The notes: generated by a model from the sequence alone, not told the origin. Shown: positions 10,354-18,025, numbered from the stretch's first letter. The stretch: 18,268 nt of DNA from Treponema sp. (GCA_016290335.1 JAEETM010000071.1:1-18268), one strand, 5' to 3'. Translations and numbers: made by a program.

Positions 10354-12603
10354 ATGATTTCATTCAACAAACAGCAGAAATTATTCAAACTGGAAACTCC
10401 AGATTCAACATACGCAATCCTCATTTCGGAAAAAGGATATCTGGCTCACGCTTATTATGGGCCTAAAATTGGTGATGATGATGTGAGTTATCTTACACGC
10501 CAGTTTGAGTATGGATTCAGCGACAATACGATTTTCCGGGAAAAGCATTCTCTTCTGGACTTTCTGCCACAGGAGCTGCCGACGGAAGGAATCGGGGATT
10601 TCAGGGAAGCAGCACTCTCCATAACAGATTCACAGAATCACAATGCGGTGGAACTTCATTATTTGTCTCATAAAATATATGAGGGGGCTGTTGCAATTGA
10701 AGGTTTGCCAAGCGTTTTTGGTGATGCAAAAGGTGGCAGAAAAAATTGCAGCACTCTGGAAATTACAACGGGTGATAAGGTTCTTGGAATAAATGTGATT
10801 TTGAAATATACAGTTTTTGATGACTGCAATGCAATCGTGCGCTCTACAAAGATAGTTAACACTAACAAGGCAACAGGCAGCGAGGCTGGAGACAAGGAAA
10901 AAACTGTATTCATAAAAAAAGCACTCTCATCATCCTTTGATATGGATAATGACAACTTTGACGTAATTACTCTGCACGGTAGCTGGGCGCGTGAACGACA
11001 CATTGAACGTTACCCTGTTCACAAGGGAATGCAGGGAGTTCAGAGCATAAGAGGTGTTTCTTCACATCAGGAGCATCCGTTTATTGCAGTGCTTGATCAC
11101 AATGCCGACGAAAACAATGGACGCGTTTACGGCTTAAGCTTTATCTACTCCGGTAACTTTATTGCAGAGGTTCAGTGCAACCAGTTCGACTCACTCAGAA
11201 TTACAATGGGAATAAACCCGGACAATTTCTGCTGGAAGCTTGAGCCGGGAAAAGCTTTCGAAACTCCTCAGGTTGTGCTTACCTTCTCGGAAAAAGGTCT
11301 TAACGGAATGAGTAACGCGTTCCACGATTTGTACCGCGAACACTTAATCAGAAGTCCATACAAAAAAGCAATGCGACCAATTCTTATAAATAACTGGGAA
11401 GCAACGTATTTTGATTTTAATACACAAAAGCTGCTCGACATTGCAAAGGAAGCTGCTAAATGCGGAATTGAAATGTTAGTTATGGATGACGGCTGGTTTG
11501 GAAAACGCAGCTTTGATGATTCAAGTCTTGGCGACTGGGTTGTTAACGAAAACAAAATACAGGGCGGATTGAAGAATCTTGTTGATGAAGTAAACAAGCT
11601 CGGTCTTAAGTTTGGCATCTGGTTTGAACCGGAAATGATTTCGCCTGATTCTGATTTGTACCGCGCTCATCCTGACTGGGCAATTCAGATTCCGGGACGT
11701 GAACCTGGCATGAGCCGCCAGCAGCTGGTACTTGATATTGTAAATAAAGATGCACGTAATTACGCTTATGAATCGGTGGCAAAGATTTTACGAAGCGCAA
11801 ATATTGAATACGTTAAGTGGGATATGAACCGCCAGCTTTCTGACCTTGGAACTCCTTCGCTTCCAGCCGACCAGCTTGGTGAATATTTTCACCGCTACGT
11901 GCTTGCCCTTTACGAAATGCAGGAACGCCTTGTCACCGAGTTTCCTAACCTTCTTCTTGAAAACTGCAGCGGTGGCGGTGCACGTTTTGACCCGGGTATG
12001 TTCTACTACAGTCCGCAAATCTGGTGTTCGGATGATACAGATGCAATTGAACGACTTTCCATTCAGGAAGGAACAGCACTTGTTTATCCGCTTTCTACTA
12101 TGGGCGCACACGTTTCTGTTTGTCCTAACCACGCATGCGGAAGAGTTACTCCGTTTAAGACTCGCGGCTATGTTGCACTTTCGGGAACCTTTGGTTACGA
12201 GCTGGACATTACAAAGCTGAGTGATGATGACAGGGCCGAAATTAAAAACCAGGTTAGTTTATACAAACAATACAGCTACCTTGTCCGCGAAGGAGACTAT
12301 TACAGAATTGCTTCTTACAGCCAGAACAACGAGTATGACTGCTGGATGAGTGTTTCGAAAGATAAATCAAAAGCACTGCTTACTTTCGTTCAGGTGTTTA
12401 ATCATCCTAACTACAAAACACGAATGATAAAACTCTGCGGGCTTGACCCGGACAAAAAATATAAAATTACTTACCCTGATGATGACCAGGAAAAAGATCC
12501 TCCGATGAAGCTTTCCGGACTTACGCTGATGAATGCAGGTCTTCCAATCAGACGGGAATGGGGTGATTTCCAGAGTAAGCTGATTTATATAGAAAAGATT
12601 TAG
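10354..12603 (+). CDS. GH36 alpha-galactosidase
   Basis: A 749-aa enzyme of glycoside hydrolase family 36, full length for the family. An N-terminal beta-sandwich domain (about 1-320) is followed by the catalytic TIM barrel and a small C-terminal beta domain. The nucleophile is Asp490 in KWDMNR; the acid/base lies in the SDDTDA cluster (559-564), which follows the ENCSGGG motif (536-542). LVMDDGWFGKR (375-385) and GIWFEPEM (421-428) are further family marks. It removes terminal alpha-1,6-galactose from raffinose-type sugars or galactomannan oligosaccharides. With no signal peptide it is intracellular. I moved the start from an ATG at 10342 to 10354, because GGAG at 10344-10347 is 6 nt before the latter while nothing precedes the former. 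It shares a divergent control region with the GH2 gene. Confidence 0.95.
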   Translation: MISFNKQQKLFKLETPDSTYAILISEKGYLAHAYYGPKIGDDDVSYLTRQFEYGFSDNTIFREKHSLLDFLPQELPTEGIGDFREAALSITDSQNHNAVELHYLSHKIYEGAVAIEGLPSVFGDAKGGRKNCSTLEITTGDKVLGINVILKYTVFDDCNAIVRSTKIVNTNKATGSEAGDKEKTVFIKKALSSSFDMDNDNFDVITLHGSWARERHIERYPVHKGMQGVQSIRGVSSHQEHPFIAVLDHNADENNGRVYGLSFIYSGNFIAEVQCNQFDSLRITMGINPDNFCWKLEPGKAFETPQVVLTFSEKGLNGMSNAFHDLYREHLIRSPYKKAMRPILINNWEATYFDFNTQKLLDIAKEAAKCGIEMLVMDDGWFGKRSFDDSSLGDWVVNENKIQGGLKNLVDEVNKLGLKFGIWFEPEMISPDSDLYRAHPDWAIQIPGREPGMSRQQLVLDIVNKDARNYAYESVAKILRSANIEYVKWDMNRQLSDLGTPSLPADQLGEYFHRYVLALYEMQERLVTEFPNLLLENCSGGGARFDPGMFYYSPQIWCSDDTDAIERLSIQEGTALVYPLSTMGAHVSVCPNHACGRVTPFKTRGYVALSGTFGYELDITKLSDDDRAEIKNQVSLYKQYSYLVREGDYYRIASYSQNNEYDCWMSVSKDKSKALLTFVQVFNHPNYKTRMIKLCGLDPDKKYKITYPDDDQEKDPPMKLSGLTLMNAGLPIRREWGDFQSKLIYIEKI

Positions 12604-12614
12604 CACACTTTGTC

Positions 12615-12639
12615 ATTGCCGTGCCTGACACGGCAATCT
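12615..12639. terminator. Intergenic hairpin between the convergent GH36 and recX genes
   Basis: A perfect 9-bp stem ATTGCCGTG (12615-12623)/CACGGCAAT (12629-12637) with a 5-nt loop fills the 36-bp gap between the two stop codons. The T-tract is short (CTTT on the plus strand), so it may act as a weak bidirectional terminator. Confidence 0.65.
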
Positions 12640-13245
12640 TTAATTCTCTTTCATCACATTCTTAATCATCTTGTACGCAAACCCGGCTTTCAAAAGTGCC
12701 TCAATAAGTTTATCCTCTGATTTGCCTTTTTTTACAAAACGCTCGTATGCCTTTTTACAGATTTCCTCTTCATCATTATCAGTAAAAAACTCCTTTACAG
12801 CATCTGCGGCAACTGCTTTATCAATTCCGCGCGACTGGAGTTCAAGCAGCAGCTTTGTCTGCCCTTCATAATGATTTATTCTGCGGTCATTAAGCCAGGC
12901 AGCGGCATAGCGTTCATCACTCAGGTAATTTTTGCTTTCCAAAAAAGAGAGCGCTTTATCTATATATTCTGATTTATACTGTTTTGCAAGAAGCTTACGT
13001 TTTAAACCAAACCGACACTGCTCAGATCTTGCAAGATAAGAAACAGCTTTCAGTTCAACCGCACAAATTAATCCCGCATCGAGCAAGGCTTCTTCATCAT
13101 CATCATCAAACTCAGAACCACACTGAATATTATCCAGCTCTATTCCAGACAGATATTCCTGCCTTGCATAAAACACAACGCCCTGCTCCGGGGTTAGCTT
13201 ATACATTCCTTCGTATGATGTTGGTTCAACAGATTTAATTTTCAA
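12640..13245 (-). CDS. recX: Regulatory protein RecX
   Basis: A 201-aa RecX-type protein, which modulates RecA filaments during recombination and SOS repair. It is all-helical, with the hallmark YLSDERYAAAWLNDR at about 107-121. The flanking three-helix repeats include VSYLARSEQCRFGLKRKL (about 68-85) and a C-terminal GFAYKMIKNVMKE. An acidic run (FDDDDEEALLDAG, about 46-58) separates an N-terminal extension. The start is TTG at 13245: a strong GGAGGAG (13255-13249) lies 3 nt before it, and the next in-frame ATG would remove 13 residues. It begins 16 bp after the stop of the large outer-membrane protein gene and so probably rides on that transcript; recA is not in this window. Confidence 0.88.
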   Translation of the reverse strand: MKIKSVEPTSYEGMYKLTPEQGVVFYARQEYLSGIELDNIQCGSEFDDDDEEALLDAGLICAVELKAVSYLARSEQCRFGLKRKLLAKQYKSEYIDKALSFLESKNYLSDERYAAAWLNDRRINHYEGQTKLLLELQSRGIDKAVAADAVKEFFTDNDEEEICKKAYERFVKKGKSEDKLIEALLKAGFAYKMIKNVMKEN

Positions 13246-13261
13246 AATCTCCTCCAGCTGT

Positions 13262-16200
13262 TTAATACAAAGCTATACTGCTTCCAACTTTAAACTCAAA
13301 GTTTTTCTGTTCTGGTGCCGGGCAAGGTCGGTACATAAACGATGAAACAACAGTAACAGCAAAATTAGACTGAGCAAGTCCACCAATATTCGGAGTAAGC
13401 TTAAATGAAAGATTCAGTGCAATTTCATCATTATAAATACACTTTTCGTTTTTCAAATATTCCAGATAATCCTTTGCCTGCAATACTGCCCAGGATTTTG
13501 TCTTTTCATTATCAACTCCAATTTTTGCCACATACGAAGCAGAAACTGAAAAACGGTTAAAGTACAGATAAGGAAACTTTATTGCCGCGTATTGAATATT
13601 TGTAGAAAACAGGACAAGTGAAACTCCAGCCTGCAAAAAATAATCCTCACTGGTAAAAAGGGCACTTTCAAGTGTTACAGGAAGATTATAGGTCATCCAG
13701 TTTTTATTGTCGCGGACAGGCAGCAGACGGGGGATTGTGACAGAACCATAGAGTCCGACATTTTCAAACTTTGGTTTTCTTATGTATTGAAGCTGAAGCT
13801 TAAAGCCTGCATTTTCGTAGGTGCCGGAATTATTTGAATGGAGATTTGAAAAGCCTGCAGAAGAAAAGATTTTCGGAAGCAAACCAAGCCCGCCGCCTTC
13901 AAGCAATGCCGGTGTAACAGGAGTTGTAGTATCTTCAACGTCTTCATCGGGAGCCGCGCCACTCTCATCACCAGTATCGCTGCCTTCTCCTACTGGAATA
14001 AGATTTAATCTTCCATAATAAACGCTGAGATTTCCACTCATAATAAAATTAAACAGCCCGCCGATTGGCAGCGAAGACGAGAACCCAAGTTCACCGAATG
14101 CATTTTTAAAACCATCATTATCTCCTTCTGCCTGAGCCGTAATTGAATAATTAAAAGCGTTTGTATCGGTAGAACCATTCAGCAAAAACATTCCGCCAAA
14201 GTTATTGTTCAGCAGACTGTAACCACCGGATATCATATAAAGAGGATACGTCCATGGAGAAGCACTTATATACGATGCACCCAAAAGCATGGAAGAATCA
14301 ACCAGGGAATTATTTCTTTCATCTGGAGTTTTACCTGTAACAAGGCTGACTGGAACAAAGGTTCCCTTTCTGATTAAATCTGCAGCTGTAACTTCTCGGG
14401 AGCCTTCCAGTATGGTTATGTCTGGATTTAATTTTGCAGGATTTTCAATTTCGTATCGTACACTGTTTTCGGAATCTCCAGGATAATGGATGCAGCTGAA
14501 ACTTGCAGAAGAAGCATTTACGGTTGTTTCTTCAAACTCCATCTGATTAATGGCAAGCTTAAACATCTGATTTCCGCGGTAGAACTTTCCTATATATGCA
14601 AGTTCGTTTTCATTTGCAAACAAAGCAGGAGAATAAACTCCGCCGCTTAAATCGTGTGACATAAGTTTGATTTTATAACGAGCACCTTTATCATCGAGGT
14701 TAGTTTTATCTTCACCGACAACTTCATTCTCACGCTCGGCAATTCCAAAACGCATAAGAGTGTCTTTATCTGTGTATGAAAAAATAATTTTTCCGTTGTT
14801 TACGCTTATACCATTCAGACGACGCTTGATTTCATTCTGCTCATTAAAATCAATTTCTACCCGGAGTTCTGCCTTCAACTCATCTTCCGAATAATCAACT
14901 GCGAGCGAACAGATATAATCCTTCAAACCATTTTTGTACAGGAAATACGCATTACCGTCTCCACCATCACAAATAGAAAAAACATGATTTCCAAAACCAA
15001 GCGGAAGTTCTACCGGCTGCACACCAGGTTCCAAAGGTGCAATCACAATCGAACCATTACGTGGCCCATTCTCTCCATCATATTTAAAATATACAATAAA
15101 ATAGTCGTGTTCATTTTTTATAACTGTACCAGCAGATACACCATAATCTTCAAAAACAATTCGGGAATTATCCTGCAAATCGTAAGCTCTGATAAATGTG
15201 CGGAGGACTCTTGTAGAATAATCATAACCTTCCGTAACAAGATAGCGGTCATCAGAAGAAATGCTCATATTAAACAGCGTGTTATCATCAATCACTCTAT
15301 ACTGCTGTTCCAGAGAAAATATACCGCTTTTGTATGGATCATAATAATAGATTCCCTGACTGCTGGAACACAGGGCTGTATAACGTGAAATATTGTGTTC
15401 ATCAAGAAGATAATCACAGAAATCATTATCAGCAGGATTTGCAGCAATCTGAGGAACTGTAATTTCATCATAAAAATTGTTCCAGGCTTCTACAAAAGTG
15501 ATTCCGAAAACCTTGTTAAAATAACGGGCATAAAAAACAGATTTTAAATTATTGCAGCCCTTGAGGTATTCCGTATACTTTTCATTTCCATATTTTTCCG
15601 TTAGCCACTGCCAGAAATAACCACCGAAAACATAGCTTGCTGTAAGACCGGGGGTTGTATCCATGGCACCCTGAACCTGAGCAAAATTGGGAAAGGCACC
15701 TTCGATTTTTGCCTGACGAATGAGCTGCAGAGTTTCTTCATCATTAGCACGTCCTTCTCCACCAAGGCTTTCTGTTCTGACGGCAAGTCCTTCGTAAATA
15801 AAAGGAGTGTTGGCGAGTAATCCTCCGGTGTAAGAGTCACCTAACACTGCAGAAAGATTATGCCAGAATTGATTTTTCAGATTATAGTTGAATGCATGTG
15901 TTAGCTCGTGCTTGAATATCCACAGATACTCATTTGTAAAAACATCCATGCTTGTTTCAGGCTGGTTTGCAAAAACAACGATGTGATTAAAGGGTGCGGG
16001 TGAAAAATAGGCATTCATTCCCTGATACGTTGTGCTTATTGTAACCGGGAGGCGGAAATCATAATCAGGGTTGTACAATTCGGAAAGTTCAGCATATAAG
16101 GCTTCGCAATTTGCTGCGATAATGGCGGCACAGTCTTTTCCACGTTCAGGATAGATAATTTCAAAGTGTTCTGTTTGGATGATTTTTAAATCCTTTTCGC

Positions 16201-16282
16201 CTGCCATAACACCATCGTAGGCAAAAAAATGAGCAGAACAAAAAATGATCATACTGAACAGCAGGAAAAGTTTTTTCATCAT
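13262..16282 (-). CDS. Secreted metalloprotease-like protein with beta-propeller and C-terminal outer-membrane barrel
   Basis: A protein of about 1006 aa. Residues 1-21 form a signal peptide (MMKKLFLLFSMIIFCSAHFF). The next part resembles gluzincin-type metallopeptidases (peptidase MA-like): HELTH at 125-129 supplies two zinc ligands and the catalytic Glu126, and Glu164 in YEGLAV is the likely third ligand. Residues of about 300-610 have repeated SDDRYLV-type and ENELAYIGKFYRG-type strands, suggesting a TolB/PD40-like beta-propeller. From about 680 onward the sequence is amphipathic beta and ends in an aromatic residue (IALY), typical of an outer-membrane barrel, with an acidic loop coded near 13910-14000. 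An upstream in-frame TTG at 16321 lies inside the rpsI terminator and is rejected; the start is ATG 16282 or the adjacent ATG 16279. No ribosome binding site is seen. The substrate is unknown. Confidence 0.75.
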   Translation of the reverse strand: MMKKLFLLFSMIIFCSAHFFAYDGVMAGEKDLKIIQTEHFEIIYPERGKDCAAIIAANCEALYAELSELYNPDYDFRLPVTISTTYQGMNAYFSPAPFNHIVVFANQPETSMDVFTNEYLWIFKHELTHAFNYNLKNQFWHNLSAVLGDSYTGGLLANTPFIYEGLAVRTESLGGEGRANDEETLQLIRQAKIEGAFPNFAQVQGAMDTTPGLTASYVFGGYFWQWLTEKYGNEKYTEYLKGCNNLKSVFYARYFNKVFGITFVEAWNNFYDEITVPQIAANPADNDFCDYLLDEHNISRYTALCSSSQGIYYYDPYKSGIFSLEQQYRVIDDNTLFNMSISSDDRYLVTEGYDYSTRVLRTFIRAYDLQDNSRIVFEDYGVSAGTVIKNEHDYFIVYFKYDGENGPRNGSIVIAPLEPGVQPVELPLGFGNHVFSICDGGDGNAYFLYKNGLKDYICSLAVDYSEDELKAELRVEIDFNEQNEIKRRLNGISVNNGKIIFSYTDKDTLMRFGIAERENEVVGEDKTNLDDKGARYKIKLMSHDLSGGVYSPALFANENELAYIGKFYRGNQMFKLAINQMEFEETTVNASSASFSCIHYPGDSENSVRYEIENPAKLNPDITILEGSREVTAADLIRKGTFVPVSLVTGKTPDERNNSLVDSSMLLGASYISASPWTYPLYMISGGYSLLNNNFGGMFLLNGSTDTNAFNYSITAQAEGDNDGFKNAFGELGFSSSLPIGGLFNFIMSGNLSVYYGRLNLIPVGEGSDTGDESGAAPDEDVEDTTTPVTPALLEGGGLGLLPKIFSSAGFSNLHSNNSGTYENAGFKLQLQYIRKPKFENVGLYGSVTIPRLLPVRDNKNWMTYNLPVTLESALFTSEDYFLQAGVSLVLFSTNIQYAAIKFPYLYFNRFSVSASYVAKIGVDNEKTKSWAVLQAKDYLEYLKNEKCIYNDEIALNLSFKLTPNIGGLAQSNFAVTVVSSFMYRPCPAPEQKNFEFKVGSSIALY

Positions 16283-16289
16283 AAATTGA

Positions 16290-16318
16290 ATTATAGAAAA
16301 AAAAACGCGACCGGTAAA
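16290..16318 (-). promoter_or_regulatory. Promoter of the protease/barrel gene, embedded in the rpsI terminator
   Basis: On the minus strand TTTACC (16318-16313), a 17-nt spacer and a perfect TATAAT (16295-16290). The predicted start is at 16283, one base before the ATG. The -35 lies in the loop and 3' arm of the rpsI terminator hairpin, and the spacer is the terminator arm plus its T-tract. Confidence 0.6.
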
Positions 16319-16330
16319 CAACCAGTCGCG
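16297..16330 (-). terminator. Rho-independent terminator of rplM-rpsI
   Basis: On the minus strand CGCGACTGG, a 7-nt loop TTGTTTA and CCGGTCGCG form a 9-bp stem with one G-T pair, followed directly by nine T residues. It lies about 40 bp after the rpsI stop codon. Confidence 0.9.
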
Positions 16331-16369
16331 CTTTCCAGCTTGCAGTTCCGAAAGAACCGCAAAAGAAAA

Positions 16370-16762
16370 CTAACGTTTAGAGAACTGGAATCTTCTTCGA
16401 GCACCACGCTGACCAAACTTCTTACGTTCAACCATACGAGAGTCTCGTGTAAGATATCCGTTAGCCTTGAGAGCTGTGTGTGCATCCTGATCGATCTGAA
16501 CTAATGCACGTGAGATTCCATGAAGACAAGCAGCAGCCTGACCATTAAGTCCGCCACCCTGTACGTTTATAAGGATGTCATATTTGTTGTCCATTGAAGT
16601 AACAAGCAGAGGCTGTCTTACAACCTGAACCTGTGAATCGGTAGCAAAATAATCCTTTACATCTTTTCCATTTACAACGATTTTTCCTGAGCCGTCGCGA
16701 ACGAATACGCGTGCTACAGAAGTCTTTCTTCTTCCTGTTCCGATAGCAATATTCTTTACCAT
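16370..16762 (-). CDS. rpsI: 30S ribosomal protein S9
   Basis: A 130-aa protein of normal length for bacterial S9, a 30S subunit protein whose C-terminal tail reaches the P-site tRNA. Family marks are GTGRRKTSVARV (8-19), the glycine-rich VQGGGLNGQA (about 68-77), GISRALVQ, and the basic tail KKFGQRGARRRFQFSKR ending in the conserved SKR. It follows rplM by 17 bp with a GGAG ribosome binding site, the usual rplM-rpsI order, and ends at a strong terminator. Confidence 0.98.
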   Translation of the reverse strand: MVKNIAIGTGRRKTSVARVFVRDGSGKIVVNGKDVKDYFATDSQVQVVRQPLLVTSMDNKYDILINVQGGGLNGQAAACLHGISRALVQIDQDAHTALKANGYLTRDSRMVERKKFGQRGARRRFQFSKR

Positions 16763-16779
16763 TACTCTATACTCCTAAC

Positions 16780-17208
16780 TTATACTTCAAGTGGCTGTGG
16801 ATTCTGTCCAACATGTGGATGTTCTGCACCAACGTAAATCTTTACATTATCAAGTAAAGCACGTCCCAAACGACCATTAGGAAGCATTCCTGCAACAGCT
16901 TTTCTGAGTGGCTCTGTAGGATGTTTTTCAATCAATTTCTCATATGACTGAGCACGAAGTCCACCAACAAATCCTGTGTGATGATAATAAATCTTCTTTG
17001 TTTCTTTACCACCAGTCAAAGCAACTTTGTCAGCATTGATAATTACTACATAATCACCCATATTCTGATTCTTTGTGTAAGTAACCTTATTCTTTCCGCG
17101 AACTACAGCTGCGGCTTTAGCTGCAACACGTCCGAGTGGTTTTCCTGCAGCATCAATTACATACCACTTGCGTGGCTGTTCGTATTCTTTTACGAAAATA
17201 GTTTCCAT
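16780..17208 (-). CDS. rplM: 50S ribosomal protein L13
   Basis: A 142-aa protein, the normal length for bacterial L13, an early-assembling 50S protein. Family marks are KWYVIDAAGKPLGRVA (about 14-29), KIYYHHTGFVGG, AVAGMLPNGRLGR and the C-terminal GAEHPHVGQNPQPLEV. The frame stays open upstream for 25 more codons, but I chose the ATG at 17208. It gives the family N-terminus, and GAAAGG lies 6 nt before it. It is the first gene of the rplM-rpsI operon and is preceded by a structured leader of about 110 nt with its own promoter, which may serve autoregulation. Confidence 0.98.
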   Translation of the reverse strand: METIFVKEYEQPRKWYVIDAAGKPLGRVAAKAAAVVRGKNKVTYTKNQNMGDYVVIINADKVALTGGKETKKIYYHHTGFVGGLRAQSYEKLIEKHPTEPLRKAVAGMLPNGRLGRALLDNVKIYVGAEHPHVGQNPQPLEV

Positions 17209-17318
17209 GATATACCTTTCTTCAAAAAATATTAAAAGTTTATCTGCAATCGCAAACCTTGCATCTGATTTTTGATTGCGCAAGGATTCAGATGAGCAGT
17301 CGGAATCCTTTCACGGGG
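17209..17318 (-). promoter_or_regulatory. Structured 5' leader of rplM-rpsI, possible r-protein autoregulatory element
   Basis: The leader can form hairpin A (AAGGATTC 17310-17303 with GAATCCTT 17289-17282, 8 bp) and hairpin B (GATTGC/GCAATC, 17279-17274 with 17251-17246). A competing 7-bp pairing joins CATCTGA (17294-17288) to TCAGATG (17268-17262); it takes two bases of stem A and most of the loop of B. L13 leaders with feedback control are known in other bacteria; this one is inferred only from its pairing pattern. Confidence 0.4.
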
Positions 17319-17324
17319 TAAAAT

Positions 17325-17354
17325 ATTTTATCAAATTTTTTGATTTTGTGTCAA
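17325..17354 (-). promoter_or_regulatory. Promoter of rplM-rpsI
   Basis: On the minus strand a perfect TTGACA (17354-17349), an 18-nt spacer and TAAAAT (17330-17325). The predicted start near 17318 gives a leader of about 110 nt. Confidence 0.65.
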
Positions 17355-17362
17355 TAGCGATA

Positions 17363-17477
17363 GCGAAGGCTTCTGCTTTTTGTTAGCTGTCAATTATATT
17401 TGCCTTCGCTTGCAGTTTTATATTCATAAAACTGCACATTTATTTCAGTGTTTCTAATTTGCGAAGGCTTCTGCTTT
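17363..17477. repeat. 17-bp direct repeat with an inverted core and a nested 11-bp palindrome
   Basis: GCGAAGGCTTCTGCTTT occurs at 17363-17379 and again at 17461-17477. Its 8-bp core appears inverted in between as GCCTTCGC (17402-17409). A perfect 11-bp inverted repeat TGCAGTTTTAT/ATAAAACTGCA with a 4-nt loop (17411-17436) lies next to the inverted copy. The block fills the gap between the 77-aa gene and the rplM promoter. It has no T-tract, so it is not a standard terminator. Confidence 0.6.
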
Positions 17478-17487
17478 CTTTGATTCT

Positions 17488-17721
17488 TTATTCGGATTCT
17501 GATTCGGAAAGCTGGGAAGCTTCTTCCTGTTTGGCTTCTTTTTTATCTTTTATATCGGCTGCACCAATGAAAAAACATATAATTCCAAGGAAAACTGAAA
17601 TAACAGGTGCAAATCCCTTTAAAAATGAAATTATATCTGCACCCCAATTCAATGGCCCCATAGGAAGACATGCAAAAACTGTAAAGCCAATAAAAATTAT
17701 ACCAAGTATTATACTAATCAT
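17488..17721 (-). CDS. Small membrane protein with two transmembrane segments
   Basis: A 77-aa protein with two predicted transmembrane helices (about 2-20, ISIILGIIFIGFTVFACLP, and about 37-57, FAPVISVFLGIICFFIGAAD) joined by a short loop with MGPLNWGAD. It ends in a charged tail of lysine and glutamate followed by SESESE. No family is recognised. GGAG lies 6 nt before the ATG, which supports the gene and its start. It is transcribed toward rplM but is separated from it by the repeat block and the rplM promoter, so it is likely a separate unit. Confidence 0.65.
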   Translation of the reverse strand: MISIILGIIFIGFTVFACLPMGPLNWGADIISFLKGFAPVISVFLGIICFFIGAADIKDKKEAKQEEASQLSESESE

Positions 17722-17830
17722 CGTCTACTCCAAAACTCTCTGCAATATTGTAATATTTTCTTATTCAATAAGGATAATATAAAAGGATATTTACTTCAAT
17801 AGTAGTAATTTTTGTAATTTAAGTTTAAAA

Positions 17831-17860
17831 GAATAAAGCCCCCGGACTAAACCGGAGGCT
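17831..17860 (-). terminator. Terminator downstream of the broken tRNA-Val copy
   Basis: On the minus strand AGCCTCCGG, a TTTAGT loop and CCGGGGGCT form a 9-bp stem with one mismatch, followed by TTTATTC. It stands in the same position relative to the tRNA fragment as the terminator of the intact tRNA. Confidence 0.7.
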
Positions 17861-17866
17861 TCGTTA

Positions 17867-17896
17867 TGGGCAGTGAGAGGATCGAACTCCCCACAT
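17867..17896 (-). pseudogene. 3' fragment of a second tRNA-Val gene
   Basis: Positions 17863-17891 match 18062-18090 exactly (29 of 29), and with one mismatch the match extends to 17896/18095. The fragment keeps the T-arm (GGGAG-TTCGATC-CTCTC, one extra G before it) and the 3' acceptor strand ACTGCCC plus discriminator A. The D-arm and anticodon arm are absent, and unrelated palindromic sequence takes their place. A terminator follows it just as it follows the intact copy, which suggests an ancestral tandem duplication that lost its 5' part. Confidence 0.75.
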
Positions 17897-17963
17897 GCCC
17901 TGATAGCAAATCCGTTAAGAAAAACTGCGCCAGCTGTTTTTTAGGATTTACCGCTGAAGGGCA
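17896..17963. repeat. 68-bp interrupted palindrome next to the tRNA fragment
   Basis: Four successive complementary blocks pair in order: TGCCCT (17896-17901)/AGGGCA (17958-17963), AGC (17905-17907)/GCT (17953-17955), AAATCC (17908-17913)/GGATTT (17944-17949) and AAAAAC (17920-17925)/GTTTTT (17936-17941). Together they make 21 pairs with small internal loops. No coding sequence is present. Confidence 0.55.
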
Positions 17964-17991
17964 CGGAACGAGCCGGCGAGCGAGGCCTGAC

Positions 17992-18008
17992 AGAATGCCG
18001 GGAGTTCG
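17992..18008 (+). repeat. Inverted partial copy of the tRNA-Val variable loop/T-arm
   Basis: AGAATGCCGGGAGTTCG on the plus strand matches 16 of 17 bases of the tRNA-Val segment that lies on the minus strand at 18098-18082. It is therefore an inverted fragment of the neighbouring tRNA. Confidence 0.5.
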
Positions 18009-18025
18009 CACATACGGAAGACTTT

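Noticed and set aside
14984..15388. 134-aa plus-strand reading frame opposite the protease/barrel gene
   Set aside because: It is antisense to a clearly coding region, has an isoleucine/lysine-rich nonsense composition and no ribosome binding site support.
16283..16321. N-terminal extension of the protease/barrel protein from a TTG at 16321
   Set aside because: The extension lies inside the rpsI terminator hairpin, has no ribosome binding site, and would bury the signal peptide behind 13 residues.
17209..17283. A 25-residue N-terminal extension of L13
   Set aside because: The family N-terminus begins at the ATG at 17208, which has a GAAAGG site; the upstream open frame is part of the structured leader.
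17363..17477. CRISPR array
   Set aside because: Only two direct copies of a 17-bp unit are present, with an inverted core between them and no regular spacers or cas genes.
17459..17782. 107-aa plus-strand reading frame opposite the 77-aa membrane protein
   Set aside because: The minus-strand frame has two clean transmembrane helices and a GGAG site; the plus-strand frame is its antisense shadow.
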